DNA from: Actinomyces sp. oral taxon 170 str. F0386
GTDB lineage: Bacteria > Actinomycetota > Actinomycetes > Actinomycetales > Actinomycetaceae
DNA length: 64,000 bases
Direction: 5' to 3'
Assembly: GCF_000195595.1 (NCBI RefSeq)
Contig: NZ_GL882572.1
Span: 1 to 64,000, forward strand
Below, one piece after another: positions 8,187 through 17,334 of this stretch. The notes under the pieces are model-generated. The model had not been told where the DNA came from. It saw only the letters and a program-made list of their open reading frames with translations, and ran no database searches. Both the position numbers and the translations under genes were made by a program. Each line of letters opens with the position of its first letter. Within the stretch, counting starts at the first letter, position 1.

Positions 8187-10950
8187 GCGTGTGCGATGCA
8201 GCTGCCTCGACGCTCTCACGGCGGAACGGCCACGGGCGCATCCGCCCCTCGGCCCAGTCCTCGAACTGGTCATTGACGTGAGGGGACCACGGATGCCCTG
8301 ACGACCCCGAGGAGATCACCCAGCGTGCGTTATCGACGTCGGCCATATCGACGCTCATGCGCATCGAGGCGCCGCTGATCACCTGGTAATCCACTCGGCC
8401 ATCCTTGACTACCGGATCGAACCATGTGGCGTTGGGGATGTCGCCGGCTCCTCCCACGGGCTGTGGGGATGCGTTGAAGTACTTCCGCGCGATCCAGGGC
8501 AGGCCCTCGCCGCCGAGCAGCTGGTGGGTCGGTTTCTTCACATGGATGCCACCCCAGGTCCAGGCCCCGTGATCCTCGCCCATCTGCGCGGTGAGGTCCG
8601 CGTCGGCCTCAGCCCAGGCGCGCTGGATGATCGTCCGGGCGTCCTCCACCTCCGGTGTGGTCGTGTCATCCCACAAGGCGTTGTCCGGCTCTGCGACCAA
8701 CTTGCCCAGCAGCCGGGGGTCGGTGGGGTACTCATCCCCCAGTTCGTCGCTGAGGGCGGCGTGCGCCAGGTGGGCGTAGACGGCCGCCATGATGGCGGCG
8801 CCTTGCGAGTCGGTGGCCATATGGGCGCCATCGGCATACCAGGCGGCGAGTACCTTTTGAAGCTGCCCCAGCCTCGGGGAGCTCAGTTCCACATCGGTCA
8901 GGGCCGGGGCCAGTTCATCGGCCTGGGGCGAGTGGTCGAGCAGCATGACCTGGGATGCCTGCTCCAACGTGAGCGGGGCCTGTGCCACCGCATCAGCCAG
9001 GTAGTCGTGCATCTGCTGCGACCGGTACCCCTGGGCATAGCCTCCAAGACCGAGGTACGGGCCCGCATCCTGCGGGGTCACCGGCTGGTTGGCGGGGGTG
9101 ATGATGCCATCGGGCGGGTTGAGCGCCGCCGGCATATCCTGCGGCGCGTAGAAGCCCTGCCAGTCGTAGCCGGAGTCCCACCCGGGCCGGGGCCAGCGCC
9201 CATCCGCCCCCAGGTTGTCGGGGCCGTGAGCCATGGAGGGCTGCTGGTCGGCCGGGGCCTTGATGGGCCTGATCGGGTACAGGCCGGGCGCCTGGTAGCC
9301 GATGTCGCCGTCGGCGGTGGCGAAGAGGATGTTCTGCGCCGGGTCCGCGAAGAGCGCGGCCACCGCGGCCACTCCGGCTGCGTCGGTTGCGCGGTTGAGC
9401 GCGAACCACGCCTCAGCCGTCCTGCTCGGTATCAGGGCCGTCCACTGCAGGGCAACCGAGAAGTCCCCCGTGGCGCCGGGCAGCTGCCCGAGATCCTCAT
9501 CGGGCGCGAAAAGGCCCGAGACGATGGGGCCGTGCACGGACTCGCGGACCTCCACCTCGAAGGGCTCACCGCCCGCCACCTTGAAGGACTCGGTGCGGGT
9601 CTTGTAGGCCAGGCACGCCCCATCGCGCCGGTAGGCGTCCGGTCCCGCGTTCTGCTCGACCACCAGGTCACTCGCATCACCTTGGAGGTTGGTGAAGGCC
9701 CAGGCCAGCTGGGGGTTGCGGCCGATGACGACGCCCGGCAGCCCTGCGAAGGAGAAGCCTTCGACGTCGAAGGTGCAGTCGTCATCGAACTCAGTGCAGT
9801 GCAGCCCCACCTGCGACCATACCGAGGGGTAGTCGATGTCCAGGTGCGGGTCGTTACCGATGATGGGCTTACCCGACGCCGTGTGGCTGCCGGCCACGAC
9901 GAAGGAGTTCGAGCCGATGTTCGGCCCCTGACCCAGGACGGCCGGGACGGCGTCGAGGGCCCGTTGGGCCTCCTGAAGCACGCCTGAGGCTCCGCTCATG
10001 CCTGCTGTGGGTGTCGTAGCGACTGCGCCCTCCTCGGCGTCTGGCCCGGATGCCGGGGCGGCCTCGTCCGGCGCCGAGCCATCAGCGGGTCCGGGGCAGT
10101 CGACGGCCTCGGCGTCCTGTTCGGGCATCGGCAGGGGTGAGGCGACGGGGTACTCGGAGCGGGGCCTGAGGTTGCCGGAGCCGTCGTCGAGCAGGATCGG
10201 CCTGCGGGCGCTCTCATCAACCGGCGGGATCAGCTCCTCGACGGCGGCCGGACTGCCCAGCTTCGAGAGCATCTTCATGCGCCAGGCTTCACTCTCGTGC
10301 GCGCCGCTGAGGCCCTGGGACATCGCCTTGATCCAGGACAGCGAGTCGACGCCGCTCCACGGCTCGATATCCCCGATGGGCAGGTTCAGGCCCATCACCG
10401 CGTACTCGTTGGCCACCTGCCAGGGGGCCTTCCCCTTGAGGTAGGCGTTGACCCCCTCGGCGTAGGCCTCGTAGAAGCCACGGGCCTCGTCGGACAGGAG
10501 CTCCCACTCCTGCTCGGCAACACGGCGCCAGCCCATGGTGCGGATCGATACGTCGGACTCCTTGCCCGCTTCGCCGACCAGCTCGGAGAGCCGCCCAGCG
10601 GTCAGGTGGCGTCGCACGTCCATCTGGAAGAACCGGTCCTGGGCCTGGACGTATCCCTGAGCGAAGAACAGATCGCGGTCGGCGGAGGCGTAGATGTGGG
10701 GGACGCCCTGGCCGTCACGACTCACGGCGACCTCATCGGTGGGGCCGGCCAGTGTGATCGTGCCGTCATATTGCGGCAGCGGAGCCCGCAGGATGACGGT
10801 GAGCGCCACCCCGGCGACGAGTGCGAGCACGACGAACCCGCACACCGCTGCGATGAGCCATTTCCGGATTCTGTGTCTGCGTCTGCGTGGGGGCGTAGAA
10901 GCCTGAGCGGGTGATTCGGTGGACAACTCGGGTGATAATTCGTCGGACAT
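8167..10950 (-). CDS. Penicillin acylase family protein (membrane-anchored Ntn hydrolase)
   Basis: 927 residues. A basic stretch (RRRRHRIRK) precedes one membrane helix (about 31-54), so the enzyme is probably tethered outside the membrane. The alpha-chain region carries typical motifs (VSRDGQGVPHIYA, AQGYVQAQDRFFQMDVRRHLTAGRLSE). The chain is expected to cleave itself before Ser347 in NIGSNSF, which becomes the N-terminal nucleophile of the beta chain; GKPIIGNDPHLDIDYPSVW follows. An Ala/Gly/Pro/Asp-rich linker (about 280-325) precedes the cleavage site. Members hydrolyse amide bonds of N-acylated substrates, such as acyl beta-lactams or acyl-homoserine lactones; the substrate here is unknown. 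Start ATG 10950 has AAGGAG 7 nt upstream. The promoter region is a near copy of that of the beta-lactamase-like gene. Confidence 0.88.
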   Translation of the reverse strand: MSDELSPELSTESPAQASTPPRRRRHRIRKWLIAAVCGFVVLALVAGVALTVILRAPLPQYDGTITLAGPTDEVAVSRDGQGVPHIYASADRDLFFAQGYVQAQDRFFQMDVRRHLTAGRLSELVGEAGKESDVSIRTMGWRRVAEQEWELLSDEARGFYEAYAEGVNAYLKGKAPWQVANEYAVMGLNLPIGDIEPWSGVDSLSWIKAMSQGLSGAHESEAWRMKMLSKLGSPAAVEELIPPVDESARRPILLDDGSGNLRPRSEYPVASPLPMPEQDAEAVDCPGPADGSAPDEAAPASGPDAEEGAVATTPTAGMSGASGVLQEAQRALDAVPAVLGQGPNIGSNSFVVAGSHTASGKPIIGNDPHLDIDYPSVWSQVGLHCTEFDDDCTFDVEGFSFAGLPGVVIGRNPQLAWAFTNLQGDASDLVVEQNAGPDAYRRDGACLAYKTRTESFKVAGGEPFEVEVRESVHGPIVSGLFAPDEDLGQLPGATGDFSVALQWTALIPSRTAEAWFALNRATDAAGVAAVAALFADPAQNILFATADGDIGYQAPGLYPIRPIKAPADQQPSMAHGPDNLGADGRWPRPGWDSGYDWQGFYAPQDMPAALNPPDGIITPANQPVTPQDAGPYLGLGGYAQGYRSQQMHDYLADAVAQAPLTLEQASQVMLLDHSPQADELAPALTDVELSSPRLGQLQKVLAAWYADGAHMATDSQGAAIMAAVYAHLAHAALSDELGDEYPTDPRLLGKLVAEPDNALWDDTTTPEVEDARTIIQRAWAEADADLTAQMGEDHGAWTWGGIHVKKPTHQLLGGEGLPWIARKYFNASPQPVGGAGDIPNATWFDPVVKDGRVDYQVISGASMRMSVDMADVDNARWVISSGSSGHPWSPHVNDQFEDWAEGRMRPWPFRRESVEAAASHTLRLRPA

Positions 10951-10970
10951 TGAGACTCCTTATGGTCGCA

Positions 10971-11042
10971 CTGGACGTTAAACAACCCCCAATCCGGGCG
11001 CACCAGCCACTTGGGGGGAATCGGAATCCGCCAAGTGGTGGA
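10971..11042 (-). promoter_or_regulatory. Upstream repeat element, copy 1 (acylase promoter)
   Basis: A 72-bp block ending 20 bp before the acylase start matches 13250-13320 at most positions with two small indels. It contains CCACTTGG (11007-11014) facing CCAAGTGG (11031-11038), a perfect 8-bp inverted repeat, and the near-palindrome TCCGCCAAGTGGTGGA (11027-11042). The conserved TTGTTTAACGT on the minus strand nearest the gene is a possible -10 area. Two genes of related function sharing such a block suggests one regulator. Confidence 0.65.
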
Positions 11043-11134
11043 GCCGAGGAGTCGCAAAACTCTTCCGCCCCGGGTGACGGAGAAGACGGGGAGATTTACT
11101 CGTTGGCGTTAGACGGTGATGGGGTCATGGCGTA

Positions 11135-11160
11135 GCCCGCCCCCTATAACGGGGACGGGC
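11135..11160 (-). terminator. Hairpin downstream of the beta-lactamase-like gene
   Basis: GCCCG (11135-11139) plus CCCC pairs with GGGG, bulged A, CGGGC (11151-11160) around a TATAAC loop. It lies 40 bp past the stop of the gene at 11200-13227 and upstream of the acylase promoter, so it probably separates the two units. Confidence 0.5.
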
Positions 11161-11199
11161 CACACCGAGCCTTCAGCGGATCAGCAGTCCCCGCTGCTG

Positions 11200-13227
11200 C
11201 TAGAAGCCGACATCGGGGTTGAGGAGGTTGAAGGCGAGGGCCATCCAGGCGACAGCAGCCAATGCAACGGGCAGGAGCAAGGCGGTGACGATCCGTATCA
11301 CACCGGAGCCCGCTCTGAGGACGCGCACCGCTTCGACAGCGCCCGGGATGATCCCCAGGAGGCCCACAAAGGTCAGGATCTGGATCCCGTGAAGCGCCAA
11401 CGGGCCCACAGAGGTCCGATCAGCCATCAGTGATACCGCCGCGCCTGCCCAGGCGCCGATTGCGGCGAGAGTCAGTCCTGCCCCGATCCTGGCCGAGCGC
11501 GCCCACCAGGACAGCGGGACGCCGATACTGGCGTTGCCGGCGCGCAGTGCCAGCAAACGGCGCACGGCGCCAAGCGGCCAGGCCAGCACAAACAGCATGA
11601 GGACCGTGGCGGCACCGAGCACCACCGGAACGAGCACCCGCTGAGAGGCAGTGATCGGCAGCAGCGAGAAAGCGGGGATATCGCCGATGCGCACCACTTT
11701 TCCATCCTCCACCTGAACGGTCAGGGTCTGCGATCCCCCAACCTGCCGCCACACCCACGGCTTGATCTCCTCGTACTCGATCACAGACTCCCCCGCCCGC
11801 TGCAGGAGATGACCATCATCAAGGGCATCAATACTGCTCCACTCCGACGGAAGGGCCTCCCTGATACTGGCGAAGGACGTCATCGGCGCCCGGGACGAGG
11901 TGTAGGTCCCGGCCGCCACCCGCGCATGCTGCCGCGATTCATCAACCGAAGGCCCACCTTCCGCACCAGGCTCGGAACCGGGATAATAACGGTCGGAGAA
12001 ACCCCTCATGAGGTCATCTTTCAGAGCCGCAGCCCCATCCTTCCCCTCACCATTAACCGCAACGAAAACCCCAGATCCATCGTTCGGGTAGATCTCCAAC
12101 TCGGCTTGGAAGACCGTACCGCCTTCATGGCCGACGATCTGGTGCCCATTACGGCTCTCATCGAAGAATCCGAGTCCCATCTGCTTGCCCTCGGCGAGCG
12201 TCCCCAGCTGATCAGCACCGAGCCCAGGGCCGAACATCTGCTTCCATGTGCCCTCCTCGAGTAGCGCACCGCCCTGCGACTGGTTGAGCATGGCCAGCAT
12301 GAATCTGCCGGCGTCGGTTCCGGAGGTGGTCATCCCCCCAGCTGGAGAGTCGATGAGCTCGAAGGGTTGAGCCCGGCCTCCAGTGGTCTTGTAACCATTG
12401 GCCATCCTGCCAGCGAGCCGCTCCGGCAGCGGCTGGTCGAAGGTGGAGGAGTCCATGCCCGCCGGCTCGAGGACATGCTCGCGCACATAGTCCTCGAACA
12501 CCTCGCCACTGACCCGCTCAACGATATAACCGGCCAGGGACATGCCGTAATTGGAGTAAGCCGGAGTAGTACCGGGGGCGAAGACCTGCGCCGGGGGATC
12601 CTGTCGGACGGACTCATCCAGGTCGAATGGCCCGGGCTCCGACGTGACGAGATTCCTGCCTCTTTCCTCGAATCCCGCGGTGTGCGTCAGAAGGTTCCGC
12701 AAGGTGATATCACCAGGATAACGACGCGGAATCTTCACATCCGCGTAGGCACTGATATCAACGTCCAGGTCCAGCTCACCCCGCTCCACCAACTGCATCA
12801 CCGCGATACTGGTAGCGAGCTTGGACACCGATGCGATCCGGAAAAGAGTATCGGAATCCACCGCACGCCGCGGCTCGCCATCAGCCCCCGTAGCCGCATA
12901 CCCGTACCCCCTGGTCACCAGGATCCGACCATTATGAACGACGGTGACCACCGCTCCAGGAAAATCCCCCTGATTGAGCGCGTCGGGAATCTTCCCATCG
13001 AGCCAAGCAGTGACATCCTCCTCGGTCAGCTCATGCCTCCCCTCGGGCTGCGACACCTGCGGGCCGGGCCGCACGGGTGCGGCCGATAGCGCAGGCGAGC
13101 AGCCGCCGAGGACCGCGGCCGTCATCGAGAGCACCGCCACCAGCACCGACAACCGCACAAGCACCCCAGGACCCCGCCCCCTCCAACCACAAGCACCACG
13201 AACCAACTTCCCACCTACATTCAGCAT
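11200..13227 (-). CDS. Lipoprotein beta-lactamase-like serine hydrolase with C-terminal membrane domain
   Basis: 675 residues. An N-terminal hydrophobic segment ends in lipobox LGGC (Cys43), so the protein is likely an exported lipoprotein. The catalytic domain (about 65-440) has the class C / PBP4*-type motifs S133-V-S-K136 (RIASVSKL), Y224-S-N226 (TPAYSNYG) and GHEGGT in place of KTG. After a beta-rich region, residues about 545-670 contain several hydrophobic helices, giving a membrane-embedded tail. Such proteins are variously esterases, D-aminopeptidases or D-Ala carboxypeptidases; a true beta-lactamase role is not implied. Start ATG 13227 has GGGAGGG upstream. It is divergent from the sensor kinase at 13355 and shares a promoter block with the acylase gene. 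Confidence 0.85.
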   Translation of the reverse strand: MLNVGGKLVRGACGWRGRGPGVLVRLSVLVAVLSMTAAVLGGCSPALSAAPVRPGPQVSQPEGRHELTEEDVTAWLDGKIPDALNQGDFPGAVVTVVHNGRILVTRGYGYAATGADGEPRRAVDSDTLFRIASVSKLATSIAVMQLVERGELDLDVDISAYADVKIPRRYPGDITLRNLLTHTAGFEERGRNLVTSEPGPFDLDESVRQDPPAQVFAPGTTPAYSNYGMSLAGYIVERVSGEVFEDYVREHVLEPAGMDSSTFDQPLPERLAGRMANGYKTTGGRAQPFELIDSPAGGMTTSGTDAGRFMLAMLNQSQGGALLEEGTWKQMFGPGLGADQLGTLAEGKQMGLGFFDESRNGHQIVGHEGGTVFQAELEIYPNDGSGVFVAVNGEGKDGAAALKDDLMRGFSDRYYPGSEPGAEGGPSVDESRQHARVAAGTYTSSRAPMTSFASIREALPSEWSSIDALDDGHLLQRAGESVIEYEEIKPWVWRQVGGSQTLTVQVEDGKVVRIGDIPAFSLLPITASQRVLVPVVLGAATVLMLFVLAWPLGAVRRLLALRAGNASIGVPLSWWARSARIGAGLTLAAIGAWAGAAVSLMADRTSVGPLALHGIQILTFVGLLGIIPGAVEAVRVLRAGSGVIRIVTALLLPVALAAVAWMALAFNLLNPDVGF

Positions 13228-13249
13228 AAGAACCCTCCCTCAGTCACCC

Positions 13250-13320
13250 CGGACGCTAAACAAACTCCCAGCCCGGGCGCACCGACTACCTGGGGGAATC
13301 GGGATCCGCCAAGTGGCGGA
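13250..13320 (-). promoter_or_regulatory. Upstream repeat element, copy 2 (beta-lactamase-like gene promoter)
   Basis: Block nearly identical to 10971-11042 and placed at about the same distance (23 bp) from the start codon. At 13305-13320 it carries a perfect 7-2-7 inverted repeat, TCCGCCA-AG-TGGCGGA. This palindrome lies 35 bp before the sensor-kinase start, so one operator could serve both directions. A further CACTTGGG at 13333-13340 repeats the half-site. Confidence 0.65.
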
Positions 13321-13341
13321 TGCATGGCCCCGACACTTGGG

Positions 13342-13347
13342 TAGAGT
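13342..13347 (+). promoter_or_regulatory. Candidate -10 box for leaderless sensor-kinase mRNA
   Basis: TAGAGT fits the actinobacterial TANNNT -10 pattern and ends 7 nt before the GTG start at 13355. No Shine-Dalgarno is seen, which suggests the transcript begins at the start codon. Confidence 0.4.
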
Positions 13348-13354
13348 CCGACCG

Positions 13355-14533
13355 GTGAGCACCCCGGACACAGCACGACGCATCCAATGGCTGCTCTGGG
13401 TCGCCTCCGCGATTGCGACAACGGTTTTCCTGTTCGACATCGCGGTCTCTCTCAACACGGATCTGAGCGCCCTCCATCACGAGCGGCCCCGGTGGGAGAT
13501 CCTGTGGCTCTGGATGCAGGTCCTCGCTCCGATCGTCGCGCAATTCCTACTGCTACCCGCCTTCAGGAGGCAGGGACTGCTTCTGCCCGCAGCCTGCATC
13601 ATCCTGAGCGTCCTGCTGCCGAGCGGTTTCCATGTGCCGGCATTCGTGGCGGCAGCACTCATAGGAACGCGTTCGAAGGCATGGTCACTGCCCGTCGCGC
13701 TCGGGGCGCAGCTCATAGGCACTGCGCTCGGCCTGGCGATGAGCCCGTTCCCGTGGCGGTGGGAGGACTGGTGGACGGAGCTGCCCAACCTCGTCTACAC
13801 CGTCACCGCCGTGCTGCTCGGCATCCTGCTCATGAGCCACCAAGAGCTCACCGAGGCCCGCGTCGCGCGTGCCCGTTCGCAGGAGCGGGCACGCATCTCG
13901 CGCGAGATGCATGACTCCCTGGCCCAGCGCATCTCCTTGATCTCCTTGCACGCCGCCGCATTGGCCAGTCGTCGCGATCTCGATGCGGAGCAGGCCGCCC
14001 GCACCGCAGGCACCATCCGGGCCATGGCGGCCGAGGCCGGCCATGAGCTGCGTCAGATCCTCCATGTGCTCCACGACGACGGCTCCGGGGACGAGGCCGC
14101 CGTCGCCTGGGCGGACGTCGCCCGCATCATCGATCAGCACCGCGAGGCCGGGCTGGAGATCCGGGTCAGTACCGATCCGGATTGGGAACGAGCATTCGAT
14201 AGGGCCGGGGCCGCCGTCCGTCACGCCGTTCTGCGCACCGTCGAGGAGGCGCTCGCCAATGCCCGTCGCCACGGCTCGCAGGGCTCGGCTCAGCTGAGCT
14301 TCGAGACCAGCGGGAGCGCACTGGTCGTGCAGTGCGCCAATCCGGCGTCCACGCCGGCCCTGCCGCTGCCCGGCCACGGCCTGGGCCTTCCCGGCCTGCG
14401 CGAGCGGATGCGGCTGCTGGGCGGTCGGCTGAGCCTGGTCAGGGAGGCTGGGATATTCACCCTGCGCGCGGAGCTCCCGATGGAGGAGAAGACGCCGGAA
14501 GAAAAGGAAGAGGAGGAGCTGATCCGTGGCTGA
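13355..14533 (+). CDS. Sensor histidine kinase (NarL/DesK class)
   Basis: 392 residues from GTG 13355. The first ~155 residues hold about five hydrophobic segments with little extracellular loop, as in kinases that sense within the membrane. The HisKA_3 dimerisation helix carries the phospho-accepting His186 in REMHDSLAQRISLISLHAA. The ATPase domain is short with VEEALANARRHG and GHGLGLPGLRERMRLLGGRL. Its last 8 nt overlap the response regulator. Position beside the beta-lactamase-like gene with shared operator-like repeats suggests that gene and the acylase are targets. The signal is unknown. Confidence 0.9.
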   Translation: MSTPDTARRIQWLLWVASAIATTVFLFDIAVSLNTDLSALHHERPRWEILWLWMQVLAPIVAQFLLLPAFRRQGLLLPAACIILSVLLPSGFHVPAFVAAALIGTRSKAWSLPVALGAQLIGTALGLAMSPFPWRWEDWWTELPNLVYTVTAVLLGILLMSHQELTEARVARARSQERARISREMHDSLAQRISLISLHAAALASRRDLDAEQAARTAGTIRAMAAEAGHELRQILHVLHDDGSGDEAAVAWADVARIIDQHREAGLEIRVSTDPDWERAFDRAGAAVRHAVLRTVEEALANARRHGSQGSAQLSFETSGSALVVQCANPASTPALPLPGHGLGLPGLRERMRLLGGRLSLVREAGIFTLRAELPMEEKTPEEKEEEELIRG

Positions 14534-15173
14534 CCGCATCCGTGTCGTCATCGCGGACGACCAGCCCCTCGTCCGCTCCGCCCTGCGCTTGATCCTGGAG
14601 GGGGACCCGGAACTGACCGTCCTGGGTGAGGCGGCGGACGGACAAGGGGCACTGGATGCGGCGCGCCGCCTGCGCCCTGACATCATGCTGCTGGACCTCC
14701 ACATGCCCGGCCGCGACGGGGTGTGGGCCAGCGAGCGGATCAGCGAGCTCGCACCCGATGTCAAGATCCTTGTACTCACGGCCTTCGACACCGACCATCT
14801 CGTCTCCTCGGCCCTGCGGGCGGGAGCCGTGGGGTTCCTCCTCAAGGACAGCTCCCCTGAGCAGATCCTGGGGGCGGTCCGCACCGCCGCCGATGGTGAG
14901 CGCCCCTTCTCCGCGGCTGTACTCGAGCAGTTGGTGGATGCCACCGCCATGAGGGCGCCGTCGCGCCAGGCGCCGGGCACCTTGACCGAGCGTGAGCGCG
15001 AGGTGGCGGTGCTGGTAGCGCAGGGCTTGGCCAATAGTGAGATCGCGGACCGTCTGGGGATCGGTGCGGCCACGGTCAAGACCCATGTCTCGACCCTGCT
15101 GGAGAAGTTCAAGGTCAGGAACCGGGTGCAACTCGCAGTTGCCGTGGCGGAGTGCCGACTAACCGCGCCCTGA
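14526..15173 (+). CDS. Response regulator, NarL/LuxR-type
   Basis: 215 residues starting at GTG 14526 inside the kinase gene, so translation is coupled. The receiver domain has the acidic pair (IADDQPLVRS), phosphorylated Asp57 (LLDLHMPGRDG) and conserved Lys (FLLKDSSPEQ). The C-terminal LuxR-type helix-turn-helix is TEREREVAVLVAQGLANSEIADRLGIGAATVKTHV. It is the expected partner of the kinase at 13355-14533 and the best candidate to bind the inverted repeats at 11007-11042 and 13305-13320. Confidence 0.92.
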   Translation: MADRIRVVIADDQPLVRSALRLILEGDPELTVLGEAADGQGALDAARRLRPDIMLLDLHMPGRDGVWASERISELAPDVKILVLTAFDTDHLVSSALRAGAVGFLLKDSSPEQILGAVRTAADGERPFSAAVLEQLVDATAMRAPSRQAPGTLTEREREVAVLVAQGLANSEIADRLGIGAATVKTHVSTLLEKFKVRNRVQLAVAVAECRLTAP

Positions 15174-15266
15174 ACCGGCCCGACCAAGACCGGTACCCGC
15201 ACTGGGCTTAAGACTTCAGCGGGCATACCCGCCTCAGTCACGATAGATTGGGTGACCGATGCCCAA

Positions 15267-15296
15267 TTGCAGTGCGGGAGACGGGCCATCTAATCT
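15267..15296 (+). promoter_or_regulatory. Sigma-A-type promoter of the mevalonate operon
   Basis: TTGCAG (15267-15272), 18-bp spacer, TAATCT (15291-15296). It lies about 45 bp before the mevalonate kinase start, so the operon need not depend on the upstream two-component system. Confidence 0.55.
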
Positions 15297-15340
15297 AGCC
15301 CGGATCATCACCGCCCCCTGGGCCGCAGTCAAGGAAGTAC

Positions 15341-16303
15341 ATGGATAGGCACTCCCCAATCCGCGAGGGTCATGGCCGTACTTGGGCGAAAGCCATCCTC
15401 TTGGGTGAGCACTCCGTCGTCTACGGGCATCCCGCCGTGGCCATGCCGCTGCACGACCTTCAAATGCGGGCGACGGCCACCCCGGTGACCGGCCGCTCGG
15501 TGCTTCACAGCCTGGACTACTCCGGTCCGATGAGCAGCAGTGGGCCGGGCTTCGCCTGCATCGTGCGCGCCTTCGAGGCTGCCCGAGAGTTCTCCGGGCA
15601 TCTGGAGCAACCCTTCGAGATCGTCACCACCAGCGACTTCCCCCACGAGCGCGGATTGGGCTCGTCCGCGGCGGCCGCGGGCGCTGTCATCCGCGCCGTC
15701 CTGGATGCCTGCAGACGGGAGGCATCGGCCGACGAGTTCTTCGCGCTGACGCAGATGGCCGAGCAGATCGCCCACGGCAAGCCCTCCGGGTTGGACGCAG
15801 CGGCCACCAGCTCCCCCAACCCCATCCGCTTCCAGGGCGGTCAGATGCGGCCCCTCACCCAGCGCATCGAAGGTGCCCGCCTCGTCATCGCGGACTCCGG
15901 CATCCACGGCCGCACCCGCGAGGCCGTCGGCGGGCTGCGCGAACGCTACGAGAAGGATCCCGACGGCATCGGCCCCGGGATCAACCGCCTTGGCGAACTC
16001 GCACAGGTGGGCATCGCGGCGCTCGACGACGGCGATGCGCAGGCCCTTGGTTCAGCGATGAACGAGGCGCACGAGGTACTGGCCCGGCTCGAGCTGAGCC
16101 TGCCGGTCCTGGACCGGCTCACGACGGCAGCCCGCGACGCAGGCGCCCTGGGCTCCAAGCTCACCGGTGGCGGACTCGGCGGATGCGTGATCGCCCTGGC
16201 CGATGGCGAGGCAGCGGCGGACCGCATCCGAGGCGCCCTGGAGGGTGCGGGGGCACCGGCCGCATGGATCTACCAGATTCGCACCAGCGAGGTGAATGAG
16301 TGA
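15341..16303 (+). CDS. mvk: Mevalonate kinase
   Basis: 320-residue GHMP kinase that phosphorylates mevalonate to 5-phosphomevalonate. The N-terminus has AKAILLGEHSVVYGHPAVAMPL, the ATP-binding glycine loop is ERGLGSSAAAAGAVIRA, and a C-terminal KLTGGGLGGCVIAL motif closes the active site. Start ATG 15341 follows AAGGA with good spacing. First gene of mvk-mvaD-pmk-fni; each junction overlaps by 3-4 nt, so the four proteins are probably made in similar amounts. Confidence 0.93.
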   Translation: MDRHSPIREGHGRTWAKAILLGEHSVVYGHPAVAMPLHDLQMRATATPVTGRSVLHSLDYSGPMSSSGPGFACIVRAFEAAREFSGHLEQPFEIVTTSDFPHERGLGSSAAAAGAVIRAVLDACRREASADEFFALTQMAEQIAHGKPSGLDAAATSSPNPIRFQGGQMRPLTQRIEGARLVIADSGIHGRTREAVGGLRERYEKDPDGIGPGINRLGELAQVGIAALDDGDAQALGSAMNEAHEVLARLELSLPVLDRLTTAARDAGALGSKLTGGGLGGCVIALADGEAAADRIRGALEGAGAPAAWIYQIRTSEVNE

Positions 16304-17334
16304 CATCCCGGCAATCCCCGGCATCCCTGAAGACCGCAAGCGCGACGGCGAGTGCGAACACGAATATCGCGCTCATCAAGTACTGGGGTAAGGCGGATGA
16401 GTCCTTGATGATCCCCACCACCTCAAGCCTGTCCCTCACCCTTGATGACACTTGGACCACCACCACGGTGTCCTTCGACGGCGGCACTGGCGACACGGAC
16501 GCGGTGAGCATCAACGGCTCGGCCCCCAGCGGGACGGCGCTGACCCGGGTGTCCGGTTTCCTCGACCTCGTGCGCGAGCGCTCCGGCATCACGCAGCGGG
16601 CCAACGTCACCTCCATCAGCACGGTACCGCTGGCCGCGGGCCTGGCCAGTTCCGCGGCGGGCTTCGCCGCACTGGCGGCAGCGGCCTCACGCGCTGCGGG
16701 CATGGACCTCGATGGCCGGGCCCTGTCCCGGCTCGCCCGGCGCGGCTCGGGCTCGGCGGCGCGCTCCGTGTTCGGCGGACTGGTGCTGTGGAACGCCGGG
16801 GACGACGACGCCACTTCCTATGCCGAGCCCGTCCAGGACGCTATCGGGCATACCGCCTCCGATCTGGACCTGGCCATGGTCGTCGTCGTGCTCTCCGGTG
16901 GGCGTAAGACGATCTCCAGCACGCGGGCCATGCGCCGAACCATGACCGCCTCGCCGCTCTACCCCGCCTGGGTGGAGGCGAGCCGCCAGGACCTGCGCGA
17001 CGCCCTGGAGGCGGTGCGCTGCGGTGATCTCGCCCGCCTGGGTAAGGTGGCGGAGGCCAACGCTCTGGGTATGCACGCATCGATGATGGCCGCGCGCCCC
17101 GCGATCATGTACTGGCTGCCGCGGACGATCGAGGTGCTGCACGTGATCGGCGAGATGCGCCAGGATGGCCTGCCCGCTTGGGCCACGATCGATGCAGGCC
17201 CGAACGTGAAGGTCCTGACCCGGGGCGGCAGTGCGGAGCGGGTCGCGGCCGCGCTGCGCGAGCGCGTTCCCGGCGCAGAGGTCTCCGTCCGGCGCCCTGG
17301 CGCAGGGGTGCGTTTCGAGGAGGCCTCCCGGTGA
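16300..17334 (+). CDS. mvaD: Diphosphomevalonate decarboxylase
   Basis: 344 residues; converts mevalonate diphosphate to isopentenyl diphosphate with ATP, phosphate and CO2. Diagnostic N-terminal motif ANTNIALIKYWGK, then PTTSSLSLTLDD; the ATP-binding loop is PLAAGLASSAAGFAALA and the conserved DAGPNVKVL lies near the C-terminus. Starts on a GTG overlapping the mvk stop by 4 nt and ends inside the pmk start. Confidence 0.94.
   Translation: MTSRQSPASLKTASATASANTNIALIKYWGKADESLMIPTTSSLSLTLDDTWTTTTVSFDGGTGDTDAVSINGSAPSGTALTRVSGFLDLVRERSGITQRANVTSISTVPLAAGLASSAAGFAALAAAASRAAGMDLDGRALSRLARRGSGSAARSVFGGLVLWNAGDDDATSYAEPVQDAIGHTASDLDLAMVVVVLSGGRKTISSTRAMRRTMTASPLYPAWVEASRQDLRDALEAVRCGDLARLGKVAEANALGMHASMMAARPAIMYWLPRTIEVLHVIGEMRQDGLPAWATIDAGPNVKVLTRGGSAERVAAALRERVPGAEVSVRRPGAGVRFEEASR

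Noticed and set aside
11200-13227. Calling the gene a true antibiotic-resistance beta-lactamase
   Set aside because: SxxK and YxN are shared by many esterases and peptidases, and the C-terminal membrane domain and promoter context do not point to resistance.
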